Positions 31,207-40,462 of a DNA stretch of 64,000 bases are shown piece after piece; the stretch's first letter is position 1, and every line of letters begins with the position of its first letter. The DNA comes from Ruminococcus flavefaciens (GTDB lineage: Bacteria; Bacillota; Clostridia; Oscillospirales; Ruminococcaceae): positions 78,956 to 142,955 of the forward strand of contig NZ_UETD01000013.1 of assembly GCF_900116855.1 (NCBI RefSeq), written 5' to 3'. The translations under genes and the position numbers were made by a program. The notes under the pieces were generated by a model. That model was not told the origin of the DNA. It searched no databases and was given only the letters and a program-made list of their open reading frames with translations.

Positions 31207-31833
31207 TTATATTATGTTGTTTTTGATAGCAAATACAGCAAGCTGAGTTCTGTCCTTCAGACCAAGCTTTTCGAGAAGGCGTGAGATACCGTTCCTCACG
31301 GTACCCTCGGCGAGAAACAGCTTTGAAGCTATCTCCTTATTGTCAGCTCCGTCGCAGATAAGTCTCAGAAAGTCTATCTCGCGGTCGGTGAGGTCAAAGT
31401 TTTTAGCATCCTGCTGAACATAAACATCTTTTTTTATGGAGCGGAAGATGTTGTCGCAGAAAACGTTTATACCGCCTGCCACAGCCTTTATGGAGTTGAT
31501 TATCTTATCGTTGTCCATCTCCTTGAGGATATAGCCGTCAGCACCGCTGGCAATTGCTTTGTCAACGGTCTCCTTGTCATCAAAAGTAGTGAGCACCAGC
31601 ACCTTTACATCGTGGAGCGTGTCCTTTATTTTCCTTGTGCCGTAGCCCCCGTCATAGTCGGGCATACGCATATCCATGAGGACCACATCGGGCTTCAGCC
31701 TTACGCTCATCTCATAAGCTTCCTTGCCGTTTGAAGCCTCTCCCACAACATTCAGCTCGCTGTCGCCTGCAAGCACGGCTTTCAGACCTGCACGGAGTAT
31801 CTGAACGTCATCAGCAAGAATAATATTTATCAT
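31207..31833 (-). CDS. NarL/LuxR-family response regulator
   Basis: 208 residues. Receiver domain with 'ADD' (7-9) and phospho-acceptor Asp54 in 'VVLMDMRMP', Lys in 'YILKEMD', and a C-terminal LuxR helix-turn-helix ('LTDREIDFLRLICDGADNKEI' in two parts, about 147-195). Its start overlaps the end of the kinase gene by 4 bases, so the pair works together. Confidence 0.9.
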   Translation of the reverse strand: MINIILADDVQILRAGLKAVLAGDSELNVVGEASNGKEAYEMSVRLKPDVVLMDMRMPDYDGGYGTRKIKDTLHDVKVLVLTTFDDKETVDKAIASGADGYILKEMDNDKIINSIKAVAGGINVFCDNIFRSIKKDVYVQQDAKNFDLTDREIDFLRLICDGADNKEIASKLFLAEGTVRNGISRLLEKLGLKDRTQLAVFAIKNNII

Positions 31834-33443
31834 ATCTGCACCTCTTTTAACGGAATTTTAATAATCGTATTGAAGCCTTCTCCCTTGACTGAAGAGAATT
31901 TTACTGTACCTCCTAGACTCTCGGTACGCTCCCTTATGCCGCGGAGCCCGTTGTGCTCGGATATTTTCTCACATCCCTTGCCATTGTCGAGGATATACAT
32001 CTCAAGGCGGTCGTCAAGGAACTTCAGGATTATATCTATGCGATCCGCCTCCGAGTATCTGAGGGCGTTGGTAATGGTCTCGCGGCAGTTATCGTACATC
32101 TCCTTGATACAGAAGCTGTACCTTTCATCCTCGCTACCTTGTATACACAGCTCTGTCTCTACACCGCGTACAGCGGTTATAACGGTCTGTACAGCCTTTG
32201 TTACCGATGTCATGAACTCATCGTCCCTGAGGTTGTTGATAGTGCACCTGAGCTGAGTGACTCCGCTTCGGGAAAGACCGTCTATCTCGGAGATATTGCT
32301 GAGCATCGAGCTGATATCGGGGGAGGTTTTTTCGGCTTCAAACCTGAGCATTTTTGCCAGTGAGCTTATCATTGTAAAGGTATGGCCTGCGGAGTCGTGC
32401 ATCTCCTGAGCGATACGGTTGCGCTCCTGTTCGAGACTGAGCTTTTTTTCTGCGGAGGCAAGCTCGTGATACTCGGTGACATTGCTTATGGTTATTACCT
32501 TTGCAACAGTGTTGCCGCTTTTGTTGCAGATGCCGGACTGGTTCAGACTGTAGTAGTTGCCGTTGAGATTGACTTCAGCAGATTTGAAGTCGGGTGAGAC
32601 ATCCTGACCCGAGGCAGCCGAAAGAGCGGCAAGGAAATGCTTGACATCAGTTACGCCTGACAAGAAATCGATGGAGTCGGCGTACCTGTTTTTATATGAA
32701 AGATTATTGTTAACATCAAAAATAACAACTCCGCTGTTGATGTTATTTATAGTATCACGGATGGCTATATTATTGATATTGAGCAGACCGTATCTTCCCA
32801 GCGCAATGATGATGAGCAGGCTGGAAAAGCCGAAGAAAAGAGGAGTAAGAGTTGCCTTTGACTTAAAAATACCTGCAAGGGAAAGGGTGTTGATACCCAG
32901 CGGGATAGCTGCCGACAGTATGAGCAGGATCGACTGCTTTGTTATCTGGTCGGAGCGCCTTGTATGCTTGAGACATATTATGGTAATGCCTGCGATGATA
33001 CATATGTAATAAATTACCTGAAAAACGTAGAAAAGAGGACCGTATTCCACTTTACCCGCTTCAAAGACGGCATAATAAAGATGATGCATCGGATTTGAAA
33101 ATGTCATTATTATCGCAGAAACAGTAATTATTGGCATCAGATTGAGAACCTTTCTTACTTTTGCTCCTGCATCTGAGTATTCTGCCGAAAGCATAAGCCA
33201 AAGCGGACCGAAACAGCTTATACCCACATTTCCTATGGAGTAGCTTATCCAGTACTGAGTCCTTGTATAAGAAAAAAGAATGAGCATTTCGGAGATGAGC
33301 CATAGTACGATCGAGACCTGACAGCTTATGAACAGCCGCGTCAGCCTGTTCTTGTTTCCGCGGCGTATGACCCATGTAAGTGAGCCTATCATACCGCACA
33401 GTCCCAGTCCCAGAAGTACGGCAGAGACGATATTATTTACCAT
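31830..33443 (-). CDS. Sensor histidine kinase with N-terminal 7TM domain (HisKA_3 type)
   Basis: 537 residues. Seven membrane helices in the first 230 residues resemble the 7TM sensor module of histidine kinases; a PAS-like segment follows ('VVIFDVNNNLSYKNRYADS'), then a HisKA_3 dimerisation helix with the phospho-acceptor His in 'RIAQEMHDSAGHTF', and an HATPase domain ('NCRETITNALRYSEA', 'DNGKGCE', 'GLRGIRERTESLGG'). Signals to the NarL regulator next to it. ATG 33443 has TAGGAGGTG before it; an upstream in-frame ATG lacks a ribosome site. Confidence 0.88.
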   Translation of the reverse strand: MVNNIVSAVLLGLGLCGMIGSLTWVIRRGNKNRLTRLFISCQVSIVLWLISEMLILFSYTRTQYWISYSIGNVGISCFGPLWLMLSAEYSDAGAKVRKVLNLMPIITVSAIIMTFSNPMHHLYYAVFEAGKVEYGPLFYVFQVIYYICIIAGITIICLKHTRRSDQITKQSILLILSAAIPLGINTLSLAGIFKSKATLTPLFFGFSSLLIIIALGRYGLLNINNIAIRDTINNINSGVVIFDVNNNLSYKNRYADSIDFLSGVTDVKHFLAALSAASGQDVSPDFKSAEVNLNGNYYSLNQSGICNKSGNTVAKVITISNVTEYHELASAEKKLSLEQERNRIAQEMHDSAGHTFTMISSLAKMLRFEAEKTSPDISSMLSNISEIDGLSRSGVTQLRCTINNLRDDEFMTSVTKAVQTVITAVRGVETELCIQGSEDERYSFCIKEMYDNCRETITNALRYSEADRIDIILKFLDDRLEMYILDNGKGCEKISEHNGLRGIRERTESLGGTVKFSSVKGEGFNTIIKIPLKEVQI

Positions 33444-33462
33444 ATTACACCTCCTAAACTGA

Positions 33463-33491
33463 ATTATAGCATATAATAGAAGAAATAGCAA
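33463..33491 (-). promoter_or_regulatory. Promoter of the NarL-type two-component operon
   Basis: Minus strand TTGCTA, 17-base spacer, TATAAT. Confidence 0.6.
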
Positions 33492-33627
33492 GGGGCGCGG
33501 AGATAAACTGCTGTATTTTCAATTTTTCCGCGAAACAGGGGGGGCTGCGGCTCTCCGCTTATAGTATATAATCCCATGAATAGCAAGAACTGCGGCGTTA
33601 AAGTTCATATTTTATGCAGAAAGTGGA

Positions 33628-33652
33628 AACGCTCCGCATGATGCGGAGCGTT
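33628..33652 (-). terminator. Terminator-like palindrome after the large membrane protein gene
   Basis: Perfect 12-bp arms AACGCTCCGCAT/ATGCGGAGCGTT separated by one base; on the minus strand followed by TCCACTTTC, a poor T-run. Confidence 0.6.
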
Positions 33653-33658
33653 ACAGGG

Positions 33659-36070
33659 TCACCACGTCCAGCTGCTGAATCTTTTTACAACTGATGAACG
33701 GAGGGTCTCGTTATTCTTTTTGCAGTATTCATTTACTGCGGCAAGAGCAATAAGTATCATTCCTGCGAAGAACAGGTATATCCACCAGTTGAGTGCCATG
33801 AGATATTCTCTTGTAGCGTATAATGTTACTATAAGAAGGCATGATGCAGAGGTAATGAACCATGTCTTTGATCTTGCCATTATTGATACGATAAGCACTA
33901 ATAGCATAACTGTCATTACGATAATAGTGTTTGCACCGTTGTCAAAGCGTATAGCGTCAATGAGGAGTGCAATGAATGAGAGAATGAATATTGCATTTGA
34001 GCTGTATCTGGCTGCCTCGGTGTTTTTACGCCAGATAAAGCGGCAGGCAGCACCTGTGAGTGCAACGATGGCGATCGTTATCTTGGATGAGAGCTCTGCG
34101 GAAGATGGTATGAGGAAAGGTCTTGTGATGAGTGCGATAGCTGTAAGGGCTGTTGTAACTGTGAGAAGTATTGAAGCTGTGACAGGGGCGGTATTCTTTT
34201 TTATGAAGCAGGCTGTATAGATGGCTGCTGCCATAAGTACTGCAAATGCAGCATTTCTGCTTGAGCCAAACATAAGTATTATTGGCAGCCAGCCTGTTAC
34301 GAGCATAGAGTCAATAGTGAACTTTTCTTCCGTTGAAGTGAATATGCCTTTGTTGTAGATGGCTCTTGAAACGAGCATATAAACCACAAATACCGACGAC
34401 ATAGCAATGAGCTTCTCTATCTCGTGTTCCATGCTGCCTGTGATCCAGACATATATGGTCATTACAAATGAAGCAGCTGAGATAAGTGATGTGATGTTGC
34501 TGCGCACCCTGTTTGATACTGCGAAATGCAGGAGGCATATTGCTGCAGGGATGATGAAGAGGCGATCCAATGCAGGCAGGCACATGAGCATGACACCTGC
34601 GATGCAGAGGTCTGTGTATACTGCAAAGAGCATTTTATTTGAAGAACCTGCTGATCTCTTGTTAAGAATGAATGCTGCACCTGTGAAGATGAGAGCAAGT
34701 ATGCTGTATGATATCAGCAGTACAGTCTTGAATGACAGATCAGCTTCGTATGCTGCGACCTCTGCCAGTCGGAAAAAAGTGATGAGAGGCATGATAACAG
34801 CCGATATACCGGCAAGTTTGCTGATGATCTCATTTTTGCTGAATACATATCCGCCTATTATTGCTGACATTAAGAGGCCTATAAGGAGTTCGGGGACGTA
34901 AGCCGTTTTTGTTAATTCTTCAAGGCATACTAATGAAGCTATTACAGAAGAACCGAATGTGAAGCTCATTGTGAAAATGTGCCTGAATGCAGGGATAAAG
35001 CTGTGCATAAGGTAGAGTGCGAATGATAAAGCGAAGAACAGGAGGATACCGTATCTTACGCCGTGATCCTCATATATAGACAGGCTTCCCATAAGGGCGA
35101 GGAGCAGACTAACAAGAGATTCGGCGTATATCAGGGCTTCATTTTTGAAGTATAAGCCGTAGAATATAAGCTGACAGATAATAACTGCGAAGACGAAGTA
35201 AGACTGAACTGTGGGTGAGGTAATGACCGAAACAGCGTATACTGCTGATATTGAACCATAGATCAGAGCCGAAACGGAGCCGACTGTTTTGTATGCCATA
35301 TTGTTTGCAGATCTGACTGTCAGTTTTAAACCGTAGATGAGCGCAGTTATGACTGCCTGAAGAATTATAAATATAGTAACGGAACCTTCGAGATCGTTAC
35401 CGATCTGCAATGCTGCAAATAGTACGGCGAGAGCTGATACAGAAAGGGCTGTATACATGAGAGCCTGATTCTTGAATATCTTTTTGCCTATGAACAGCAT
35501 AACAGCAGCTGCTGCCGAGCCAAGTGCAAGCAGTGCAAATGTGCCGTCGCCGCTGAATGACAGCCATTCTCCCATGAGATGGTAGAAGCCTGCTGTCAGT
35601 ACAGCTGTTGAGATGAAGCCTGTACCAAGGATATAGAATGATATCGATGTGCCTGAGAGCTTGAGGAACCTGCCGATAACTGCGCTGAGCATGAATGATA
35701 CAACAGAAGCTGCGCAGATTATGGCTACTCTGCCTTCATGTGATGTGTGTACCCAGCTTGCGACTCCGAATGCAAGTCCTGACAGAACTACAAATATGGT
35801 TCCGATAAGGAAAAGCACGTTTGATACAGTCATATCGTTTTTTTCTTTGCGAGGAGCATTCATTGTCTGCTCCTGAACGGGATAAGCTGCACGCGGAGGA
35901 TAAGGAGCAGCACACATACGCGGCGGCGCTGTGTTTCTGTATGCTTGAACTCCGGGCGGCAACGGAGCTGAACTGCTCTTTCCCGATCTGTTTACAATGC
36001 TTATGACAATGAAAGGCACTGCAAACGGGATAATAATGAAGAGTGCAACAATAATATAAATATTCAACAT
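33659..36070 (-). CDS. Large polytopic membrane protein, unknown function
   Basis: 803 residues. One N-terminal helix (about 4-24), a Pro/Ala/Tyr-rich cytoplasmic linker (about 35-75), then some 20 or more hydrophobic segments to the C-terminus. The first of these ('FLIGTIFVVLSGLAFGVASWV', in parts) resembles DUF2157-type membrane proteins of Firmicutes, but no catalytic or transport motif is evident. Three in-frame ATGs lie at 36079, 36076 and 36070; AAAGG at 36081-36085 is correctly spaced only for 36070. Phased TGAC inverted repeats upstream suggest regulation. Confidence 0.7.
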   Translation of the reverse strand: MLNIYIIVALFIIIPFAVPFIVISIVNRSGKSSSAPLPPGVQAYRNTAPPRMCAAPYPPRAAYPVQEQTMNAPRKEKNDMTVSNVLFLIGTIFVVLSGLAFGVASWVHTSHEGRVAIICAASVVSFMLSAVIGRFLKLSGTSISFYILGTGFISTAVLTAGFYHLMGEWLSFSGDGTFALLALGSAAAAVMLFIGKKIFKNQALMYTALSVSALAVLFAALQIGNDLEGSVTIFIILQAVITALIYGLKLTVRSANNMAYKTVGSVSALIYGSISAVYAVSVITSPTVQSYFVFAVIICQLIFYGLYFKNEALIYAESLVSLLLALMGSLSIYEDHGVRYGILLFFALSFALYLMHSFIPAFRHIFTMSFTFGSSVIASLVCLEELTKTAYVPELLIGLLMSAIIGGYVFSKNEIISKLAGISAVIMPLITFFRLAEVAAYEADLSFKTVLLISYSILALIFTGAAFILNKRSAGSSNKMLFAVYTDLCIAGVMLMCLPALDRLFIIPAAICLLHFAVSNRVRSNITSLISAASFVMTIYVWITGSMEHEIEKLIAMSSVFVVYMLVSRAIYNKGIFTSTEEKFTIDSMLVTGWLPIILMFGSSRNAAFAVLMAAAIYTACFIKKNTAPVTASILLTVTTALTAIALITRPFLIPSSAELSSKITIAIVALTGAACRFIWRKNTEAARYSSNAIFILSFIALLIDAIRFDNGANTIIVMTVMLLVLIVSIMARSKTWFITSASCLLIVTLYATREYLMALNWWIYLFFAGMILIALAAVNEYCKKNNETLRSSVVKRFSSWTW

Positions 36071-36159
36071 ATCCATCATCCTTTCTCTGAGTGAATATTG
36101 CTGTTGTTTACTGTGACTATATCATAACATTTTTTGTGCGGATATGTAAGGTGTTATTC

Positions 36160-36205
36160 GTCATTTATGTAATGACAAATGTCACTCATTTGGTGACTGA
36201 TGACA
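36160..36205. promoter_or_regulatory. Overlapping TGAC inverted repeats, candidate operator
   Basis: GTCAT-N7-ATGAC (36160-36176), TGAC-N4-GTCA (36173-36184) and GTCAC-N7-GTGAC (36181-36197), then another TGATGAC. They lie in the divergent region between the large membrane protein gene and the nitroreductase gene. Confidence 0.45.
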
Positions 36206-36254
36206 TCTTAAAAACATCATGATAACGTGGTATCATATGTATATGCCATCTATA

Positions 36255-36283
36255 TTGAAAGTCACGCTGAAAAGTGGTATAAT
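36255..36283 (+). promoter_or_regulatory. Promoter of the nitroreductase-lipid operon
   Basis: TTGAAA, 17-base spacer, TATAAT, 29 bases before the ATG. Confidence 0.7.
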
Positions 36284-36312
36284 ATCTACATAATGAAAAG
36301 GAGGCAGTTTAT

Positions 36313-36828
36313 ATGGATTTTACAGAGCTTTCGGAGAGCAGATACTCCGTCAGGAAGTTTAAGGACAGACCTGTCAGCAAGGAGCATATGCAGATCATCC
36401 TGAGAGCAGCACAGCTCGCTCCGACCGGCTGCAATTATCAGCCGCAGAGGATATATGTTGCAGAGAGTGAGGAAGCCATCGGCAGGCTCAATGAGATAAG
36501 CAGATGTATCTTTGGGGCAAAGACTGTTCTTGTTTTTACTTATAATGAGGACGAGGAATGGAAAAATCCCCTTGAAAAGGGCAGGCATTCGGGTGAACAG
36601 GATGTCAGCATAGTTGCTTCTCATGTAATGCTTCAGGCATGGGAGCTGGGGATAGGCACCTGCTGGGTGAACTACTTCAGCAATTCAAGGCTTGAAAAGG
36701 AACTGGGACTCCCCGAAAATGAGCGCTCGGTGCTTATAATACCCATGGGATATCCTGCTGAGGACGCTTCTCCGCTGGCAATGCACAGTGAATATAAGGA
36801 TATCAGTGATATTGTGAGATATCTGTGA
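36313..36828 (+). CDS. Nitroreductase-family flavoprotein
   Basis: 171 residues, short type. FMN-binding marks are 'SRYSVRKFKDRPV' (about 10-22), 'APTGCNYQPQRIYV' (about 37-50), 'WELGIGTCWVNYF' and the C-terminal 'MGYPAEDASPL'. These proteins use NAD(P)H to reduce nitro compounds, quinones or flavins. It is followed after 16 bases by the acyltransferase gene and probably shares its promoter, though a functional link is not evident. Confidence 0.87.
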   Translation: MDFTELSESRYSVRKFKDRPVSKEHMQIILRAAQLAPTGCNYQPQRIYVAESEEAIGRLNEISRCIFGAKTVLVFTYNEDEEWKNPLEKGRHSGEQDVSIVASHVMLQAWELGIGTCWVNYFSNSRLEKELGLPENERSVLIIPMGYPAEDASPLAMHSEYKDISDIVRYL

Positions 36829-36844
36829 GTGAGGCGTACAGTCA

Positions 36845-37489
36845 ATGGATCGAAATTATGTGGTATATAAGCTGCTGAGAGCAGTGTTCAAGCCGCTTTT
36901 TCATATACTGTATCGTCCTGTTATAGTCGGCAGGGAGAATATCCCAAGTGACGGTGCAGCGGTCATAGCAGGCAATCATAAGCACGCTCTTGACCCTATA
37001 CTTGTAGATGTTTGTACTAAAAGAGTTGTTCATACACTTGCAAAGAAAGACTTACACGACGGCAGGTTCGGAGCTTTTTTCCGCGGAGCAGGCACTATAC
37101 CCGTTGATCTTCACAGCGCTCATAATCCTGCGGCGCTCGACGCAGCAATAAAGGTGCTTAGAGCAGGTGGACTTATAAATGTATCTCCCGAGGCAAAGAG
37201 AAACTATACCAATGAGCTGCTGCTTCCGTTCAAATTCGGTGCAGCGGTAATGTCACACAGAACGGATGCTCCTGTTATCCCATATGCGATAACAGGGGAT
37301 TACAGATTGTTCAGGCGCGGGATCAGGATCGTATTCGGTGCCCCGATCCATGCGGGAGGAAGGGAGCCCGATGAGATCAACAGAGAGCTCTATGATACAA
37401 TAGCAGCATTGCTCGGGGAGTCAATGCCGCAAAGTGAGCGTGACAGCAGGCATTTTACATCATATGATGAATGGAGAGATAGATCATGA
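36845..37489 (+). CDS. 1-acyl-glycerol-3-phosphate acyltransferase-like (PlsC family)
   Basis: 214 residues. The catalytic HX4D box is 'NHKHALD' (His45, Asp50). The glycerophosphate-binding motif usually written 'PEGTRS' is 'PEAKRNY', which keeps Glu and Arg but loses Gly-Thr. One weak membrane-association segment is at the N-terminus. It would put an acyl chain on a lysophospholipid or related acceptor. The stop overlaps the acyl-CoA ligase start by 4 bases, opening a chain of five coupled genes to 41760. Confidence 0.85.
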   Translation: MDRNYVVYKLLRAVFKPLFHILYRPVIVGRENIPSDGAAVIAGNHKHALDPILVDVCTKRVVHTLAKKDLHDGRFGAFFRGAGTIPVDLHSAHNPAALDAAIKVLRAGGLINVSPEAKRNYTNELLLPFKFGAAVMSHRTDAPVIPYAITGDYRLFRRGIRIVFGAPIHAGGREPDEINRELYDTIAALLGESMPQSERDSRHFTSYDEWRDRS

Positions 37490-39132
37490 AAAGACATCTT
37501 GAATATCCCGATCGTTCGGTATACGATCATTTCAGAAAATGTGCTCTGGAATATGGCAGCCTTAGTGCTATCGATTATTATGGCAGATCAATATCCTACC
37601 GCGAGGTGCTTCGCGAGGTCAACAGGTGTGCCTGTGCCCTTATTGCGGCAGGAGTTGAAAAAGGTGACAGTATATCAATATGTCTTCCCAATATACCACA
37701 GGCAGTTTATCTTTTTTATGCTGTCAGCAAGATAGGTGCAGTTGCAAATATGATACATCCGCTGTCTGCTGAGAAGGAGATCATCGATTACATTGAGCTT
37801 ACGGAAAGCAAGTATATTTTTGCCATTGATATTATCAGTGATAAGCTTGAACGTATCGTCAGAAAGACAGATCTGCAACTTGCTGTTGCGGTTTCGCCTG
37901 CCGATGAGATGAGTATTCTTTACAAGGCAGGATACGGCTTTAAAAGTCTGGCTTCTCCAAAGAAAAAACACGGCTTTAAGGACTGGAAAACTTTTATGGC
38001 AGGAGCTTCACCTGCTGACAGATACTTCAATGAGCATACTTCTGCTGATGAATGTGCAGCTATTCTTTACAGTGGCGGCACAACTGGCAAGCCCAAGGGC
38101 ATTATGCTCACAAATCTTAACTTCAACGCCCTTGCTCTCCAGAGCATAGATGCCTGCGGATGTCTTGAAAAGGGGGACAGGGTACTGTCAGTCATGCCTG
38201 TCTTTCACGGCTTCGGACTGGGTGTATGTATACACACAGTCTTTACATTCGGTGGTACAGCAGTAATGCTCCCTAAATTCAATATAAAAGAATTTGACAA
38301 GCTCATACTGAAAACAACACCTAATGTTATTGCCGGAGTTCCTGCTATCTACGAAGCACTTCTAAGAAGCGACAGCCTTGAAGGCAAGGACCTCAGCTTT
38401 ATCAAATGTGTTATTTCGGGCGGTGATTCTCTTGCTGCCAATACGAGAGTGAAACTCAATAAAATGCTGAGCAGTCACGGATGTAATTGCAAAGTCCGTG
38501 AGGGCTACGGTCTTACCGAATGTGTAACAGGAAGCTGCCTTACTCCCGAGGATTGCGTTGATACTGCTACCTGCGGTATGCCTTATGCGGATACATTTTA
38601 TAAGATAATTGATCCCACAAGCGGAGAGGAGCTTCCGGATGGTGAAACAGGAGAGATCATCCTGCGCGGTCCTACGGTCATGAAGGGCTACTACAAAGAA
38701 CCCGATGAGACAGCTATTGCGCTGAGGAAGCACAGTGACGGGAATATCTGGCTTCATACGGGAGATCTGGGATATAAGTCCGAGGAGGGGCTGATCTACT
38801 TCCGTCAGCGTCTGAAGCGCATGATAGTATCAAACGGATATAATATCTACCCTCAGAATATAGAAAACGTCATCAGTCTTCATAAAGCAGTCGCAATGTG
38901 TGCGGTGGTCGGTATACCCGATGAGCTTCGCGGTCAGAGGGTAAAGGCTTTTGTCATGCTGAGAAGCGGTGCATCTGAGGAACGCACGAACAAAGAGATA
39001 ATGGCGCTTCTCAGAAAAAACATAGCTTCATATGCCATACCTTATGAGATCAGCTTTGTTGAGAGCTTTCCAAAGACCCTCGTCGGGAAAATAGCGTATA
39101 ATGAGCTTATTGCGGAGGAACTGAAAAAATGA
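37486..39132 (+). CDS. AMP-dependent acyl-CoA/acyl-ACP synthetase
   Basis: 548 residues of the ANL superfamily. Motifs: P-loop 'YSGGTTGKPKGIML' (about 198-211), 'REGYGLTECVTGS' (about 339-351), 'WLHTGDLGY' (about 425-433), hinge 'RLKRMIVSNGYNIYP', and catalytic Lys in 'KTLVGKIAYNEL' close to the C-terminus. It activates a carboxylic acid, most likely a fatty acid, as adenylate and thioester. Overlaps both neighbours by 4 bases; likely supplies the acyl donor for the PlsC-like enzyme. Confidence 0.88.
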   Translation: MKRHLEYPDRSVYDHFRKCALEYGSLSAIDYYGRSISYREVLREVNRCACALIAAGVEKGDSISICLPNIPQAVYLFYAVSKIGAVANMIHPLSAEKEIIDYIELTESKYIFAIDIISDKLERIVRKTDLQLAVAVSPADEMSILYKAGYGFKSLASPKKKHGFKDWKTFMAGASPADRYFNEHTSADECAAILYSGGTTGKPKGIMLTNLNFNALALQSIDACGCLEKGDRVLSVMPVFHGFGLGVCIHTVFTFGGTAVMLPKFNIKEFDKLILKTTPNVIAGVPAIYEALLRSDSLEGKDLSFIKCVISGGDSLAANTRVKLNKMLSSHGCNCKVREGYGLTECVTGSCLTPEDCVDTATCGMPYADTFYKIIDPTSGEELPDGETGEIILRGPTVMKGYYKEPDETAIALRKHSDGNIWLHTGDLGYKSEEGLIYFRQRLKRMIVSNGYNIYPQNIENVISLHKAVAMCAVVGIPDELRGQRVKAFVMLRSGASEERTNKEIMALLRKNIASYAIPYEISFVESFPKTLVGKIAYNELIAEELKK

Positions 39133-40460
39133 CGGATAACAGGAGAGTACTGCTTGTTCATCCTGAGATATCGCGTACAAAGTATAATTTTGCGGGGATA
39201 ATCGATAACGAGCCGCTGGAGCTTGAATATATATATGCTCTGCTGGCTGAAAAGGGATATGAGCCATTTATCTGGGACGGGCAGGTAGAAAAGGATAAAT
39301 ACGCGGACAGACTTGCTGAAATATCGCCGTTTGCTGTATATGTCTGCGGAAGAACAAGGCAGGAGAATTTTATGAAGGAGTATTGCAGGCTTGCCAAGGA
39401 GCAAGGCTGCATCACGATCGTAGGCGGACTTCATGCTCAACTGAATTTCAGACGTTTCTTCTGTGAATACATAGATCATGTTGTAACTTCCTTTGATATT
39501 TTTCACATTGCGGATATACTCGAAGGAAAAGAGATTTCCGACAGCGTCTGTACAAATGATCACGGCAGATGGACGATAAAGAATGCAGAACCATTTGACA
39601 TAAACAGACTGCCGCTTCCTGACAGAACTTATTTTTATGAGCACAGTGACAGATACCGCTATCTTGAGCTTCTGCCCTGCGCTCATGTCAGAACGTCTTA
39701 CAGCTGCCCCTTCAGGTGCAGCTTCTGCTGCAGGAATAAAATGAACTGCGGTACATATTCGGTACGCAGCATAGAGTCTGTTGTGGACGAGATAGCGGGG
39801 ATCGACTGTGAAAGCATTTACTTTATAGATGATGATTTTCTTGTGGACAGGAAAAGAGTGGAGCTGTTTATTGAACTTGTTCGGAAGCGGGACATTCATA
39901 AAAAGTATGTCTGCTACGGACGTGCTGACTTTATTGCTGCAAATTCTGATCTAATGAAAGATCTGAAAGATATTGGATTTTATTATATCCTCACAGGACT
40001 TGAAGCCGCTGACGGCCGCCGACTGAAAAAGTACAACAAGAAGACCGGTGTCAGGACCAATGCGGAAGCGGTCGGGATTCTGAATGATGCTGGTATAAAC
40101 ATCATGGGAATGTTCATAGTTGATCTCGACTTCAAAGCAGGGGACTTTCGCAGAGTATATAAGTGGATAAAGCACAATAAGCTCAAACACGCCGCCATAT
40201 CAATATTCACGCCCGAGATGTCATCTGAGCAGTTTGAGGAATACAAGGGCAGACTCATTACCGATGATCCGTCGCAGTGGGACTATCTTCACGTTGTTGC
40301 AAAGCCCGAGAATATGAGTGTAAGGCGCTATTATATGTATTATCATATTCTGGTCGTCAGGCTGTTCATAAGAGGCTGGAGGGACGGACTTTACGATTTC
40401 CTCGACTACGGCTTCTACATAAAGTCGATGATAAATAATCTTTTTAAATTCGGAGGCTAA
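39129..40460 (+). CDS. Radical SAM protein with N-terminal B12-binding-type domain
   Basis: 443 residues. Residues 1-150 have the Rossmann-like cobalamin-binding fold of class B radical SAM enzymes ('VLLVHPEI', 'TIVGGLHAQL'), though no clear DxHxxG motif. The [4Fe-4S] cysteines are Cys193, Cys197 and Cys200 ('CPFRCSFC'), followed by 'YFIDDDFLVDRKR' and 'LTGLEAADGRRLKKYNKKT', typical for this group. The C-terminal 100 residues are rich in Tyr and basic residues. Members modify lipids, antibiotics or RNA through radical methylation or C-C bond chemistry. Placement between an acyl-CoA ligase and a CDP-alcohol transferase points to a lipid substrate. Confidence 0.85.
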   Translation: MTDNRRVLLVHPEISRTKYNFAGIIDNEPLELEYIYALLAEKGYEPFIWDGQVEKDKYADRLAEISPFAVYVCGRTRQENFMKEYCRLAKEQGCITIVGGLHAQLNFRRFFCEYIDHVVTSFDIFHIADILEGKEISDSVCTNDHGRWTIKNAEPFDINRLPLPDRTYFYEHSDRYRYLELLPCAHVRTSYSCPFRCSFCCRNKMNCGTYSVRSIESVVDEIAGIDCESIYFIDDDFLVDRKRVELFIELVRKRDIHKKYVCYGRADFIAANSDLMKDLKDIGFYYILTGLEAADGRRLKKYNKKTGVRTNAEAVGILNDAGINIMGMFIVDLDFKAGDFRRVYKWIKHNKLKHAAISIFTPEMSSEQFEEYKGRLITDDPSQWDYLHVVAKPENMSVRRYYMYYHILVVRLFIRGWRDGLYDFLDYGFYIKSMINNLFKFGG

Positions 40461-40462
40461 TA

